From Gammaproteobacteria bacterium (GTDB lineage Bacteria; Pseudomonadota; Gammaproteobacteria; Pseudomonadales; Azotimanducaceae_A), in the NCBI GenBank assembly GCA_026713405.1, contig JAPOON010000704.1:1-5285 (forward strand): a stretch of DNA of 5,285 bases, read 5' to 3'. The position numbers were made by a program, and so were the translations under genes. Below the pieces are notes generated by a model that saw nothing but the letters and a program-made list of their open reading frames with translations, was not told the DNA's origin and made no database searches. This document shows, piece after piece, positions 1 to 5,285 of the stretch (positions are counted from its first letter, which is position 1; each line of letters opens with the position of its first letter).

Positions 1-370
1 ATTGCTGGCCTCTGGCGACAGCATGGCGGGCTATGAACTGCTGATGCGCGACGGCTATCTCGAGTACATCTATGTGTATACCCGTGGCCGTCACTATTCC
101 GCCAGGACGCGGTCCCCCGTGCCGCCCGGGAGGCATGTGCTGGCGTTGCACGGCCGCAAGACCTCCGCATCCTCGGGCCGTGTCGAATTGTCTGTCGACG
201 GCCGGCGGGCGTCGGCCGCGCTCGATATTCCCAGGATGTGGGAAGTGAAGAGCCTGAATGCGGGCATCCGGTGCGGGGAAAACCGCGGCGCCCCGGTCAG
301 CCGCCTGTACCGGGGCGCGTTCCGTTTCAATCAGCGTCTGAATCGGCTGACGGTCAAACTGGAGATATAG
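1..370 (+). CDS. Sulfatase (arylsulfatase-like), C-terminal fragment
   Basis: The reading frame is open from the left edge (first whole codon at base 2) to a TAG at 368-370, giving the last 122 residues of a larger protein; the TTG at base 2 is probably an internal codon, not a start. The fragment reads GYELLMRDGYLEYIYVY, then VPPGRHVLAL, GRVELSVDGRRAS, IPR, and near the end GENRGAPVSRLYRGAF followed by LNRLTVKLEI. This order matches, from memory of the family, the C-terminal beta-sandwich module of many bacterial alkaline-phosphatase-superfamily arylsulfatases (G-Y-x-L-x-x-x-D-G-x-L-x-Y; PAGxH; GxxxLYVDG; VGRDxGxPVSxxY; final TVxL strand). Such enzymes hydrolyse sulfate esters with a formylglycine made from a Cys/Ser in the N-terminal domain, which is not in this window, so activity cannot be judged. 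A laminin-G/concanavalin-like domain on another secreted protein is the alternative. The gene converges on the TPR-sulfotransferase gene. Confidence 0.68.
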   Translation, partial: LLASGDSMAGYELLMRDGYLEYIYVYTRGRHYSARTRSPVPPGRHVLALHGRKTSASSGRVELSVDGRRASAALDIPRMWEVKSLNAGIRCGENRGAPVSRLYRGAFRFNQRLNRLTVKLEI

Positions 371-379
371 GTACGCCGC

Positions 380-430
380 CTGGCGACGGCGCGTCGCCCG
401 CTGGCGACGGCGCGTCGCCCGCTGGCGACG
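380..430. repeat. 21-bp tandem repeat, about 2.4 copies, hairpin-forming
   Basis: Two identical 21-bp units lie at 380-400 and 401-421, followed by a partial third copy of nine bases at 422-430. Each full unit contains the imperfect palindrome GGCGACG-GCG-CGTCGCC, a 7-bp stem with a 3-base loop. The junctions between units also pair (CGTCGCC-CGCT-GGCGACG), so alternative hairpins compete. The unit is a multiple of three, but it lies after the stop codon of the sulfatase-like gene. The position at a convergent gene end resembles that of REP-like elements or short tandem repeats that arise by slippage. Whether it recurs elsewhere in the genome cannot be seen here. Confidence 0.85.
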
Positions 431-432
431 CG
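411..432 (+). terminator. Strong GC hairpin downstream of sulfatase-like gene (possible transcript end)
   Basis: CGCGTCGCC (411-419) and GGCGACGCG (424-432) are perfect reverse complements separated by CGCT, giving a 9-bp, nearly all G:C stem with a 4-base loop. It starts 41 bases after the TAG. A second, weaker stem follows at 436-452 (AGGTTG/CAACTT with one G:T pair, loop TTCCG). There is no T-tract after either stem on the plus strand, so this is not a canonical Rho-independent terminator. A role in mRNA 3'-end protection or in blocking transcription from either side is inferred from position only. Confidence 0.35.
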
Positions 433-465
433 ATCAGGTTGTTCCGCAACTTGGAGAGACAAATC

Positions 466-539
466 AAAAAACGTAACTCGCGTGCACACATCAAGGCCGT
501 CCAGGGATTTTAGTTTCCCGTGTAACAAATGCGTTACGT
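466..539 (-). terminator. Possible terminator of the TPR-sulfotransferase transcript
   Basis: Read on the minus strand, ACGTAAC (complement of 533-539) can pair with GTTACGT (complement of 471-477), and the second arm runs directly into a T-tract (complement of the A-run 466-471). The ~55-base loop contains a smaller GGGA/TCCC stem, and a competing GTAAC/GTTAC stem lies at 522-537. The arrangement, 45-115 bases after the sulfotransferase stop codon, would suit a transcript end. The stem is short and the loop long, so this is a weak call. Confidence 0.22.
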
Positions 540-581
540 GTCAACGCTGCAACAGTGCTATGGGGCCGCACGGGCGCGCGG

Positions 582-2453
582 TCAGGCGCTTGATTCCAGA
601 GCCTCCTTGAGGGGCCCCAGGTGCTTTTCGAATCGCTTCCAGGCCGCAACCGCATCGGCGTATATCGGTTCCCGTACCTGGCTGGCGCTCGGCGTCTTCA
701 CGAGCCGGCGGGTCCGGTGGAATTCCAGCACCCCGGGCTCGAACGGCAGGTCGAGGAATTCGAGCAGGCGGCGGCTCTGGCGTTCGACATCCGCCACCGT
801 GTCTTCGTAGCGAACATCCAGGATTCGGCCCGGAAACAGCGCCTTCCAGCGATCCAGCAGGCCGCGGTGCCGCCGATAGTACTGGCCCAGGGCAGTCAGG
901 GAATGGGCGTAGGTCTGCTTTTCGTCGAACGGAATCCGGTGGATGGCCCAGCAGTTGGCGACCGGGTCCCTGTGGCAGTAGATGAACCGGGCGCGGGGCA
1001 GCGCAATGCCCAGCAGGCCGATGTACTGGAAGTTGAGGGGCGTCTTGTCGACCACGTAGCGCGCCGCGAGGTTTTCACCGGAGTGACGCGACACGTAGTA
1101 CTCGCCCAGTTCCCTGAATTGCGCTTCGGACAACAGGTCCATGTTGTCGGGAAATTTCTGCCCGGTGATGTCGCGCACGCGGTGCGCGGTGTCATAGGCA
1201 TAGCTCAACTCGCCGGCCCCGGCGACGGCGCTGTGACTCGCCAGGATCTGTTCGGTGAGGCTGGTGCCGGAGCGCGGCATGCCCACCACGAATACCGGCC
1301 GTTCGTCCCGGCACCCGCAATCGCGGCCGAGGCGCGCGGCGGCCGCTACGGCGCGCTCGTATAGGGCATCCACGTACTCGGCGGTTTCAGCGTCGTCATA
1401 GGGACGCGTCTCGGCCTTGATGGCGTTGCCGCGGGCGACATGGGCATAGGCCTCGTCGTACCGGCCCCGTTCCTCCAGCGCCCGGGCGAGCCCGAAGGCA
1501 AGATACATCCGGTGGTTTCGGGACAGGCCCGGCGTATCCCAGGCGGAACGCATTGCCGCCAGTTCGGCGTCGGTGCCGGTACGCCCGTTGATCTGGGCGA
1601 GCTGGTAGTGGGCGATTCCCATCTCCGGCGCCGCATCGATCGCAGCCTGGAAATGGTTTGCCGCGCTCGCGCGGTCGCCCATCTGTTCGTGCAGCACGCC
1701 AAGCACGTGGTGCGCCTCGGGATTCCGGGGCTCGATGTCGAGGGCCTTGCCCAGCGTTGCCAGCGCCTCCTCCGGGGCTTCCATGTCGCGCTGGACCCGG
1801 GCCATGTTGATCAGGGCGGCGGCGTACTTCGGGCTGAGTTCGGCGGCCTTGCGGTAGTGTTCCAGTGCCTCCCCGTATTTTGCCTGGGCAAGCAGGATGT
1901 CGCCCTTGTTGTTCCAGGCCTGTGCGAGCGCGGGGTCGAGTTGCAATGCCCTGTCTACTGCGCGAAGCCCCTTTTCCTGGCGGTCGGACTCGTTCATGGC
2001 CGCCGCCAGGTTGCTCCAGCACTCCGCGAAGGACGGTTGCAGCTTCAGCGCCCGCTCATAGCTGCGCGCCGCCTCCCCGGGCTGGTCGACCAGGCGCAGG
2101 ACATTGCCGAGATTGTTGTGCACCACAGGGTTGTCGGGATTCAACCGGATCGACTGCCGGAAGTGCCGGACGGCTTCCGTTGCCTTCCCGCTATCCTTGT
2201 AGGCCAGGGCGATGTTGGCGTGCGCGTCCGGGTCGGCGTTGTCGACGGCAATGGCCCGGGAGATGAAGCGGATCGCCTCTGCCGGGCGGCTGGAATTCAC
2301 GCACAGCATGCCCAGCAGGTTGAGCGCATGAACGTTATTGGGGTCCCGCTTGAGGATGCCCCGGTAGAGTTTTTCCGCCTTGGCGGTGTTGCCCGCCTGC
2401 TGCGCCCGGTAGCCCTTCTCCAGCGCCTGAATGGTTGCTTCCCGCATGGACAC
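582..2453 (-). CDS. TPR-repeat sulfotransferase family protein
   Basis: The 623-residue product has two halves. Residues 7-278 are eight TPR repeats of exactly 34 residues with no linkers (frames begin at 7, 41, 75, 109, 143, 177, 211, 245); a helical linker follows. Residues ~385-615 form a PAPS-dependent sulfotransferase domain (Sulfotransfer_3-like). It has the 5'-phosphosulfate loop VFVVGMPRSGTSLTEQIL at 387-404, GAGEL at 412-416, DKTPLNF at 469-475, the 3'-phosphate motif RFIYCHRDP at 489-497, and RYEDTVAD and VKTPSASQVREPIY nearer the end. Such enzymes move sulfate from PAPS to a hydroxyl of a glycan, peptide or small molecule, and the TPR part probably binds the acceptor or a partner. 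There is no signal peptide, so it is probably cytoplasmic. One oddity is Ala503 at the position (Arg495+8) where a 3'-phosphate-binding Ser is usual. The start is uncertain: GTG at 2453 or ATG at 2447 two codons later, with an AGG five bases before the ATG. It lies 103 bp downstream of the receptor gene on the same strand. Confidence 0.93.
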   Translation of the reverse strand: MSMREATIQALEKGYRAQQAGNTAKAEKLYRGILKRDPNNVHALNLLGMLCVNSSRPAEAIRFISRAIAVDNADPDAHANIALAYKDSGKATEAVRHFRQSIRLNPDNPVVHNNLGNVLRLVDQPGEAARSYERALKLQPSFAECWSNLAAAMNESDRQEKGLRAVDRALQLDPALAQAWNNKGDILLAQAKYGEALEHYRKAAELSPKYAAALINMARVQRDMEAPEEALATLGKALDIEPRNPEAHHVLGVLHEQMGDRASAANHFQAAIDAAPEMGIAHYQLAQINGRTGTDAELAAMRSAWDTPGLSRNHRMYLAFGLARALEERGRYDEAYAHVARGNAIKAETRPYDDAETAEYVDALYERAVAAAARLGRDCGCRDERPVFVVGMPRSGTSLTEQILASHSAVAGAGELSYAYDTAHRVRDITGQKFPDNMDLLSEAQFRELGEYYVSRHSGENLAARYVVDKTPLNFQYIGLLGIALPRARFIYCHRDPVANCWAIHRIPFDEKQTYAHSLTALGQYYRRHRGLLDRWKALFPGRILDVRYEDTVADVERQSRRLLEFLDLPFEPGVLEFHRTRRLVKTPSASQVREPIYADAVAAWKRFEKHLGPLKEALESSA

Positions 2454-2556
2454 CTATCTACCCGCATTCGCGCTGCCGCGCCACCCCGGTTCCCCGGATT
2501 CGTTCCTCGGCGTTGCGCTCGCGAGGCTTTGCAGGTTCAGGTGGACCGGCCGGTGG
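2454..2556 (-). other. Intercistronic gap between receptor and sulfotransferase genes
   Basis: These 103 bases separate the receptor stop codon (2559-2557) from the GTG start of the sulfotransferase gene. A perfect 10-bp palindrome, ACCGGCCGGT, lies at 2545-2554 just after the receptor stop, and a CCTCG/CGAGG pair lies further along. Neither is followed by a T-tract, so there is no sign of a strong intrinsic terminator and readthrough is likely. I see no clear separate promoter. A CCGGGGAA/CCGGGGTG near-duplicate lies at about 2484-2500 on the minus strand. Confidence 0.55.
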
Positions 2557-5091
2557 TCAGAAATCCCAGGCTACCCGCACACCCCAGGTGCGCGGGTTGT
2601 TGAAGTCGGCCACGGCGCGGCCCTGGCTGTACTGGTCGCCGCCGATCTGCACGGTCTTGTCGGTGGCGTTGAGCACATAGGCCTGAATGGTCAACGGCGA
2701 TTGCGTCGACCGCCAGGTGGCGCGCAGGTCCATGGTCAGGTAGGCGTCCTGCCTGGTGAAGAAGTACTCGATGTTGGTGGTTTTGTAGTTGTCCGAGTGA
2801 TACAGGTAGATACCGGGTTCGATCTGGCCCATGCCGGCCACGTCGAACAGGTAGCTGACATCAAGCGCCATGGTGTAGCTCGGTGAGAACCGCGCCTTCT
2901 TGCCATCGAGGAGGTACACCTGGGAGCAGGTGTGATCGCAGGGGTCGGTGGTGACGATCTGCTGGTCGCCGCCGCTGCGGAACACCCGGTTGAGCACCGA
3001 GCGGCCGAACTCGTCCAGTTCGGAATCGTTGATGGCAAGCCCCGCGGTCACGTTCAGGCGCTCGTTGGGCGTCCAGCGCAGTTCCGCTTCCAGGCCCTTT
3101 GACTGCATGGTGCCGGCGACGGTGCCCACAGCGACGATGGTCTGGCCCTGGGCGATGAACGACGATGTGGTCAAACCCTTGTAGTCGTTGTAGTAGGCCG
3201 CCAGGTTCAGCCGCATTGTGCCGTCGAGCAGGGTGCTTTTCAGGCCCGCCTCGTAAGCGTCGACCTCGTTGGGATCGGTCAGGTCGGTGGAGCCGCCGCC
3301 TTCGATCGCCCCGGCGATGTAGCCGGTGGCCGCGGAGGCGTACACCATGGTGTTGTCGCCGATGTCGTACTGCACGGCGACCTTCCAGTCGGTGTGCGAG
3401 GCCTTGCCGGTATTGCGGCCGTCGATGCTGGCCTGGGTTTCGACGAATTCCGGCCAATCGGCGAAGCGGCTGCCCGGGTCGGTGAGGTGCGCATCGGCAT
3501 AGCCCGCGGCCCAGCCGTGCACGCTGGGGCCCCAGTCAACGTAATGGTTGAAGAACTGGCGCTTGTCGGTGGAGCGCCGCACGCCCGCGGTTACCCGCAG
3601 CCGGTCGGTGAGCGAATATTCGGCCTGGCCGTAGATGGCCGTCGACTTGGTGCCGCCGTTGCCCTGGTAGAGCCAGTGCCCCCAGGTGACGTTCTGCGGC
3701 GCCGCCGCATCGGTATAACCCCAGACGAACTCGCTGGAGGTATCGCCGTCGCCGGAGTCGTCGTAGTAGAAGTAGCCCAGCGTCCACTGCAGCGGCCCGT
3801 CGCCGGTGGAGGGGAGGTTGATATCGGTCTGCCAGCGCTTGGAGTTGACCCGCTGGCCGGCGGCCAGGCCGCAGGAGGGCCCGCCCCAGCATTGCGACCA
3901 GTAGCCGGGCCCGGTGGCGGCCGGCGGGGCCACGCCCGCGTTGCGCTCTGCCCAGCCGGTGGGGTTGGGCGAGAAATCCGAGTCGGTCAGGCGGAATTCC
4001 TCGTAGTCGAAGTAACCCACGTTGGCCCGTATCGCGACGGGGCCGACGTCCCAGTTGACCAGGGCGCTGAACGAGGTTTCCTTGATGTCGCGCAGGGGCG
4101 TGAAATCGCTGCTGATGCGGTACACGCCGGGCGTGATCGAAGCGGCCGGGTCGACGCCGAAGGTGCCGGCCTGGTTGCGACCGCCGGTCGGGGGCCAACT
4201 GTCGTTCTCGGTGCCGGGGATGCGGCCCTGGCGGGGTTCCAGTACGCCGTTGACGCCATCGGTGAGACCGGTTGCCGGATTCACGGGAATGCCGAGGATC
4301 ACGCCCGCGTAGTCGGCGTTGCTGTTGGACTTGTCCTTCCAGTAGGTGGCCGTCAAAGTGATGTCGAAATTGTCCGTGGGCTCGAAGCCCAGTTGCGCTC
4401 GGCCGTACACGTTGACGTCGTCGCGCATGCCGCCATCGTCGTTGTAGACGTTCTTGATCATCGGGTCGCGGAAGGTATCGCTTGCCGTGACACGCAAGGC
4501 CACGATGTCGCTCAACGGCACGTTCACGAACCCTTCAAGGCGGCGGTAGGAGTAGTTGCCCATGGTGACCGCCGCGCCGAAGTCGAATTCCGCCGTGTCC
4601 GGCTTTCTGGCGATGATGTTGGCCAGGCCCCCGAAGGTGTTGCGGCCGAACAGGGTTCCCTGGGGCCCGCGCAGCAGTTCCACCCGCTCGACATCGAGCC
4701 AGCTCGCCAGCGCCTGCCCGTTGCGTGGCCGGTACAGGCCGTCCACGTAGATGGGCACGGCCACGTCGTTGGTGCCCGCCGTGCCGGCGCCGCGCACGAT
4801 GATCGACGGGTCGGCGCCCACGTAGCGGACCTTCAGGCCGGGAACAACCTTGTCGAGGTCGAGAACGTTCACCATCTGCAGGTCGGTGATCATGTCGCCG
4901 CTGATGGCGGTAACGGCCACGGCCAGGTCCTGCACGCTGCTCTCGCGCTTGGTGGCCGTGACGATCACTTCCTCGATAAAGCCCGTGCCGGGGCCTTGCT
5001 CGGCCCAGGCCGGTGCTGCCAGCGCCGTCGCTACGGCGGCCGCCAATGCGGAAATCGGTACCGGTGGTTTTGCTGCGTTGCCAGGTTTCAT
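2557..5091 (-). CDS. TonB-dependent outer-membrane receptor
   Basis: I choose the ATG at 5091, giving 844 residues. It has a GGAGAG ribosome binding site nine bases upstream and starts directly with a signal peptide; the in-frame TTG at 5145 would put 18 charged residues before it. Residues 1-30 have Lys2/Lys8, an Ala-rich core and an AWA|EQ cleavage site. A TonB-box-like segment follows (IEEVIVTATKRE, ~39-50), then the plug domain (~50-165) with IIVRGAG, PIYVDGLYRP and VELLRGPQGTLFGRNTFGG (137-155). The rest is the beta-barrel, ending in TWGVRVAWDF with the C-terminal Phe used by the BAM machinery. These proteins import large or scarce substrates across the outer membrane using TonB/ExbBD energy. 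Length is normal for the family. The substrate is unknown; nothing specifically marks it as a siderophore or cobalamin receptor. Two close cysteine pairs (401/407 and 718/722) probably sit in extracellular loops. It is likely the first gene of a unit with the TPR-sulfotransferase. Confidence 0.95.
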   Translation of the reverse strand: MKPGNAAKPPVPISALAAAVATALAAPAWAEQGPGTGFIEEVIVTATKRESSVQDLAVAVTAISGDMITDLQMVNVLDLDKVVPGLKVRYVGADPSIIVRGAGTAGTNDVAVPIYVDGLYRPRNGQALASWLDVERVELLRGPQGTLFGRNTFGGLANIIARKPDTAEFDFGAAVTMGNYSYRRLEGFVNVPLSDIVALRVTASDTFRDPMIKNVYNDDGGMRDDVNVYGRAQLGFEPTDNFDITLTATYWKDKSNSNADYAGVILGIPVNPATGLTDGVNGVLEPRQGRIPGTENDSWPPTGGRNQAGTFGVDPAASITPGVYRISSDFTPLRDIKETSFSALVNWDVGPVAIRANVGYFDYEEFRLTDSDFSPNPTGWAERNAGVAPPAATGPGYWSQCWGGPSCGLAAGQRVNSKRWQTDINLPSTGDGPLQWTLGYFYYDDSGDGDTSSEFVWGYTDAAAPQNVTWGHWLYQGNGGTKSTAIYGQAEYSLTDRLRVTAGVRRSTDKRQFFNHYVDWGPSVHGWAAGYADAHLTDPGSRFADWPEFVETQASIDGRNTGKASHTDWKVAVQYDIGDNTMVYASAATGYIAGAIEGGGSTDLTDPNEVDAYEAGLKSTLLDGTMRLNLAAYYNDYKGLTTSSFIAQGQTIVAVGTVAGTMQSKGLEAELRWTPNERLNVTAGLAINDSELDEFGRSVLNRVFRSGGDQQIVTTDPCDHTCSQVYLLDGKKARFSPSYTMALDVSYLFDVAGMGQIEPGIYLYHSDNYKTTNIEYFFTRQDAYLTMDLRATWRSTQSPLTIQAYVLNATDKTVQIGGDQYSQGRAVADFNNPRTWGVRVAWDF

Positions 5092-5100
5092 CGATCGAAT

Positions 5101-5106
5101 CTCTCC
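5101..5106 (-). promoter_or_regulatory. Ribosome binding site of the receptor gene
   Basis: On the minus strand GGAGAG (complement of 5101-5106) precedes the ATG at 5091 with nine bases between. This is the best Shine-Dalgarno match near the 5' end of the gene and decides the start in favour of 5091 over the upstream in-frame TTG at 5145. Confidence 0.7.
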
Positions 5107-5143
5107 ATGACCCTCAAGTGACAGGTGCCCCGCGGAAGGTGCC

Positions 5144-5175
5144 AATATACGCCGATTGTACTTCGAATGTAAGGT
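5144..5175 (-). promoter_or_regulatory. Candidate promoter of the receptor gene
   Basis: On the minus strand two -10-like hexamers lie close together: TACAAT (complement of 5155-5160) and TATATT (complement of 5144-5149). The latter would place the transcript start about 45 bases before the ATG. No good TTGACA-like -35 box stands at the right distance; TTACAT lies 17 bases before TATATT but matches poorly. The promoter may therefore need an activator or another sigma factor. This call rests on composition and position only. Confidence 0.3.
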
Positions 5176-5285
5176 TTTCGATTGCGCCTGTTGAACCGCC
5201 AGCCTCGCCTCTTTTTCTCAATTTAATACCTATAAATCATATAGTTAACTGTCTTTCGAAGCGCCTTACGGGATTCGCGGAGCCG
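5162..5285. promoter_or_regulatory. AT-rich upstream region of the receptor gene
   Basis: The region beyond the candidate promoter contains an AT-rich tract at 5216-5250, out of character with the GC-rich window, including the palindrome GTTAAC (5244-5249). TTCGAA occurs twice, at 5162-5167 and 5255-5260. No coding frame with a plausible start is visible, and the next gene must lie beyond the right edge. The region could carry regulator sites for the receptor operon or a promoter for a divergent neighbour. No known operator is recognised. Confidence 0.35.

Larger units (their letters stand above)
371..581. other. Convergent intergenic region
   Basis: This 211-bp stretch lies between the TAG of the sulfatase-like gene and the TGA of the opposing TPR-sulfotransferase gene. 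Its left part (380-432) is a very GC-rich tandem repeat able to form hairpins. Its right part is more AT-rich and contains short inverted repeats: AGGTTG/CAACTT around 436-452, GTAAC/GTTAC at 522-537, and ACGTAAC (471-477) with GTTACGT (533-539). I see no small gene with a plausible start and ribosome binding site here. Open frames through it owe their length to base composition and to the repeat. Confidence 0.8.

Noticed and set aside
380..430. CRISPR-like array
   Set aside because: The units are directly adjacent with no unique spacers and are only 21 bp, so this is a simple tandem repeat.
238..513. Small plus-strand frame with a GDGASPA repeat
   Set aside because: The repeat residues come from the 21-bp DNA repeat, the frame overlaps the end of the sulfatase-like gene, and there is no convincing start.
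1440..2603. Open frame of 387 codons on the plus strand opposite the TPR region
   Set aside because: It is antisense to the TPR repeats and its regularity mirrors the repeats on the other strand. No domain, signal or ribosome binding site supports it.
3394..5121. Long open frame of 575 codons on the plus strand opposite the receptor gene
   Set aside because: It is fully antisense to a clearly real TonB receptor gene, is rich in Gly, Ala, Val and Arg with no recognisable domain, and such frames are expected by codon bias in GC-rich DNA.
5092..5145. Extended start of the receptor at TTG 5145
   Set aside because: It would place 18 residues, including several charged ones, before a good signal peptide. 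The ATG at 5091 has its own ribosome binding site.

Overview
This is a GC-rich (clearly above 60 percent G+C) Gram-negative bacterial window. It holds two complete genes on the minus strand and the 3' end of a third gene on the plus strand. The large outer-membrane TonB-dependent receptor, with a plug motif of the RGPQGTLFGRNT type and a C-terminal WDF, points to a proteobacterium. The style of the receptor N-terminus (EEVIVTATKRE) and of the TPR-sulfotransferase is common in marine Gammaproteobacteria (Halieaceae-like) and in Sphingomonad or Caulobacter-type Alphaproteobacteria. I cannot decide between these from the sequence alone.

Layout: (1) Bases 1-370, plus strand: the last ~122 residues of a protein that resembles the C-terminal beta-sandwich module of arylsulfatase-type sulfatases; the catalytic part lies outside the window. 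(2) Bases 371-581: a convergent intergenic region with a 21-bp tandem repeat that can fold into several strong hairpins, then a more AT-rich stretch with small inverted repeats and a T-tract on the minus strand that may end the opposing transcript. (3) Bases 582-2453, minus strand: a 623-residue protein of eight gapless TPR repeats fused to a PAPS-dependent sulfotransferase domain. (4) Bases 2454-2556: a 103-bp gap between two codirectional genes. (5) Bases 2557-5091, minus strand: an 844-residue TonB-dependent receptor with signal peptide, TonB box, plug and beta-barrel. (6) Bases 5092-5285: its leader and upstream region, with a clear Shine-Dalgarno sequence and AT-rich promoter-like DNA.

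The receptor and the TPR-sulfotransferase are probably cotranscribed, receptor first. With the convergent sulfatase-like gene, the window places together an outer-membrane importer, a sulfate-ester-forming enzyme and a probable sulfate-ester-cleaving enzyme. Uptake and remodelling of a sulfated compound is a reasonable hypothesis, but the substrate cannot be read from the sequence. No RNA gene, CRISPR array, insertion sequence or phage gene is visible, and nothing here is clearly a wholly new system. The most unusual points are the sulfatase/sulfotransferase/receptor grouping, the hairpin repeat at the convergent junction, and an Ala where the 3'-phosphate-binding Ser of sulfotransferases is usually found.
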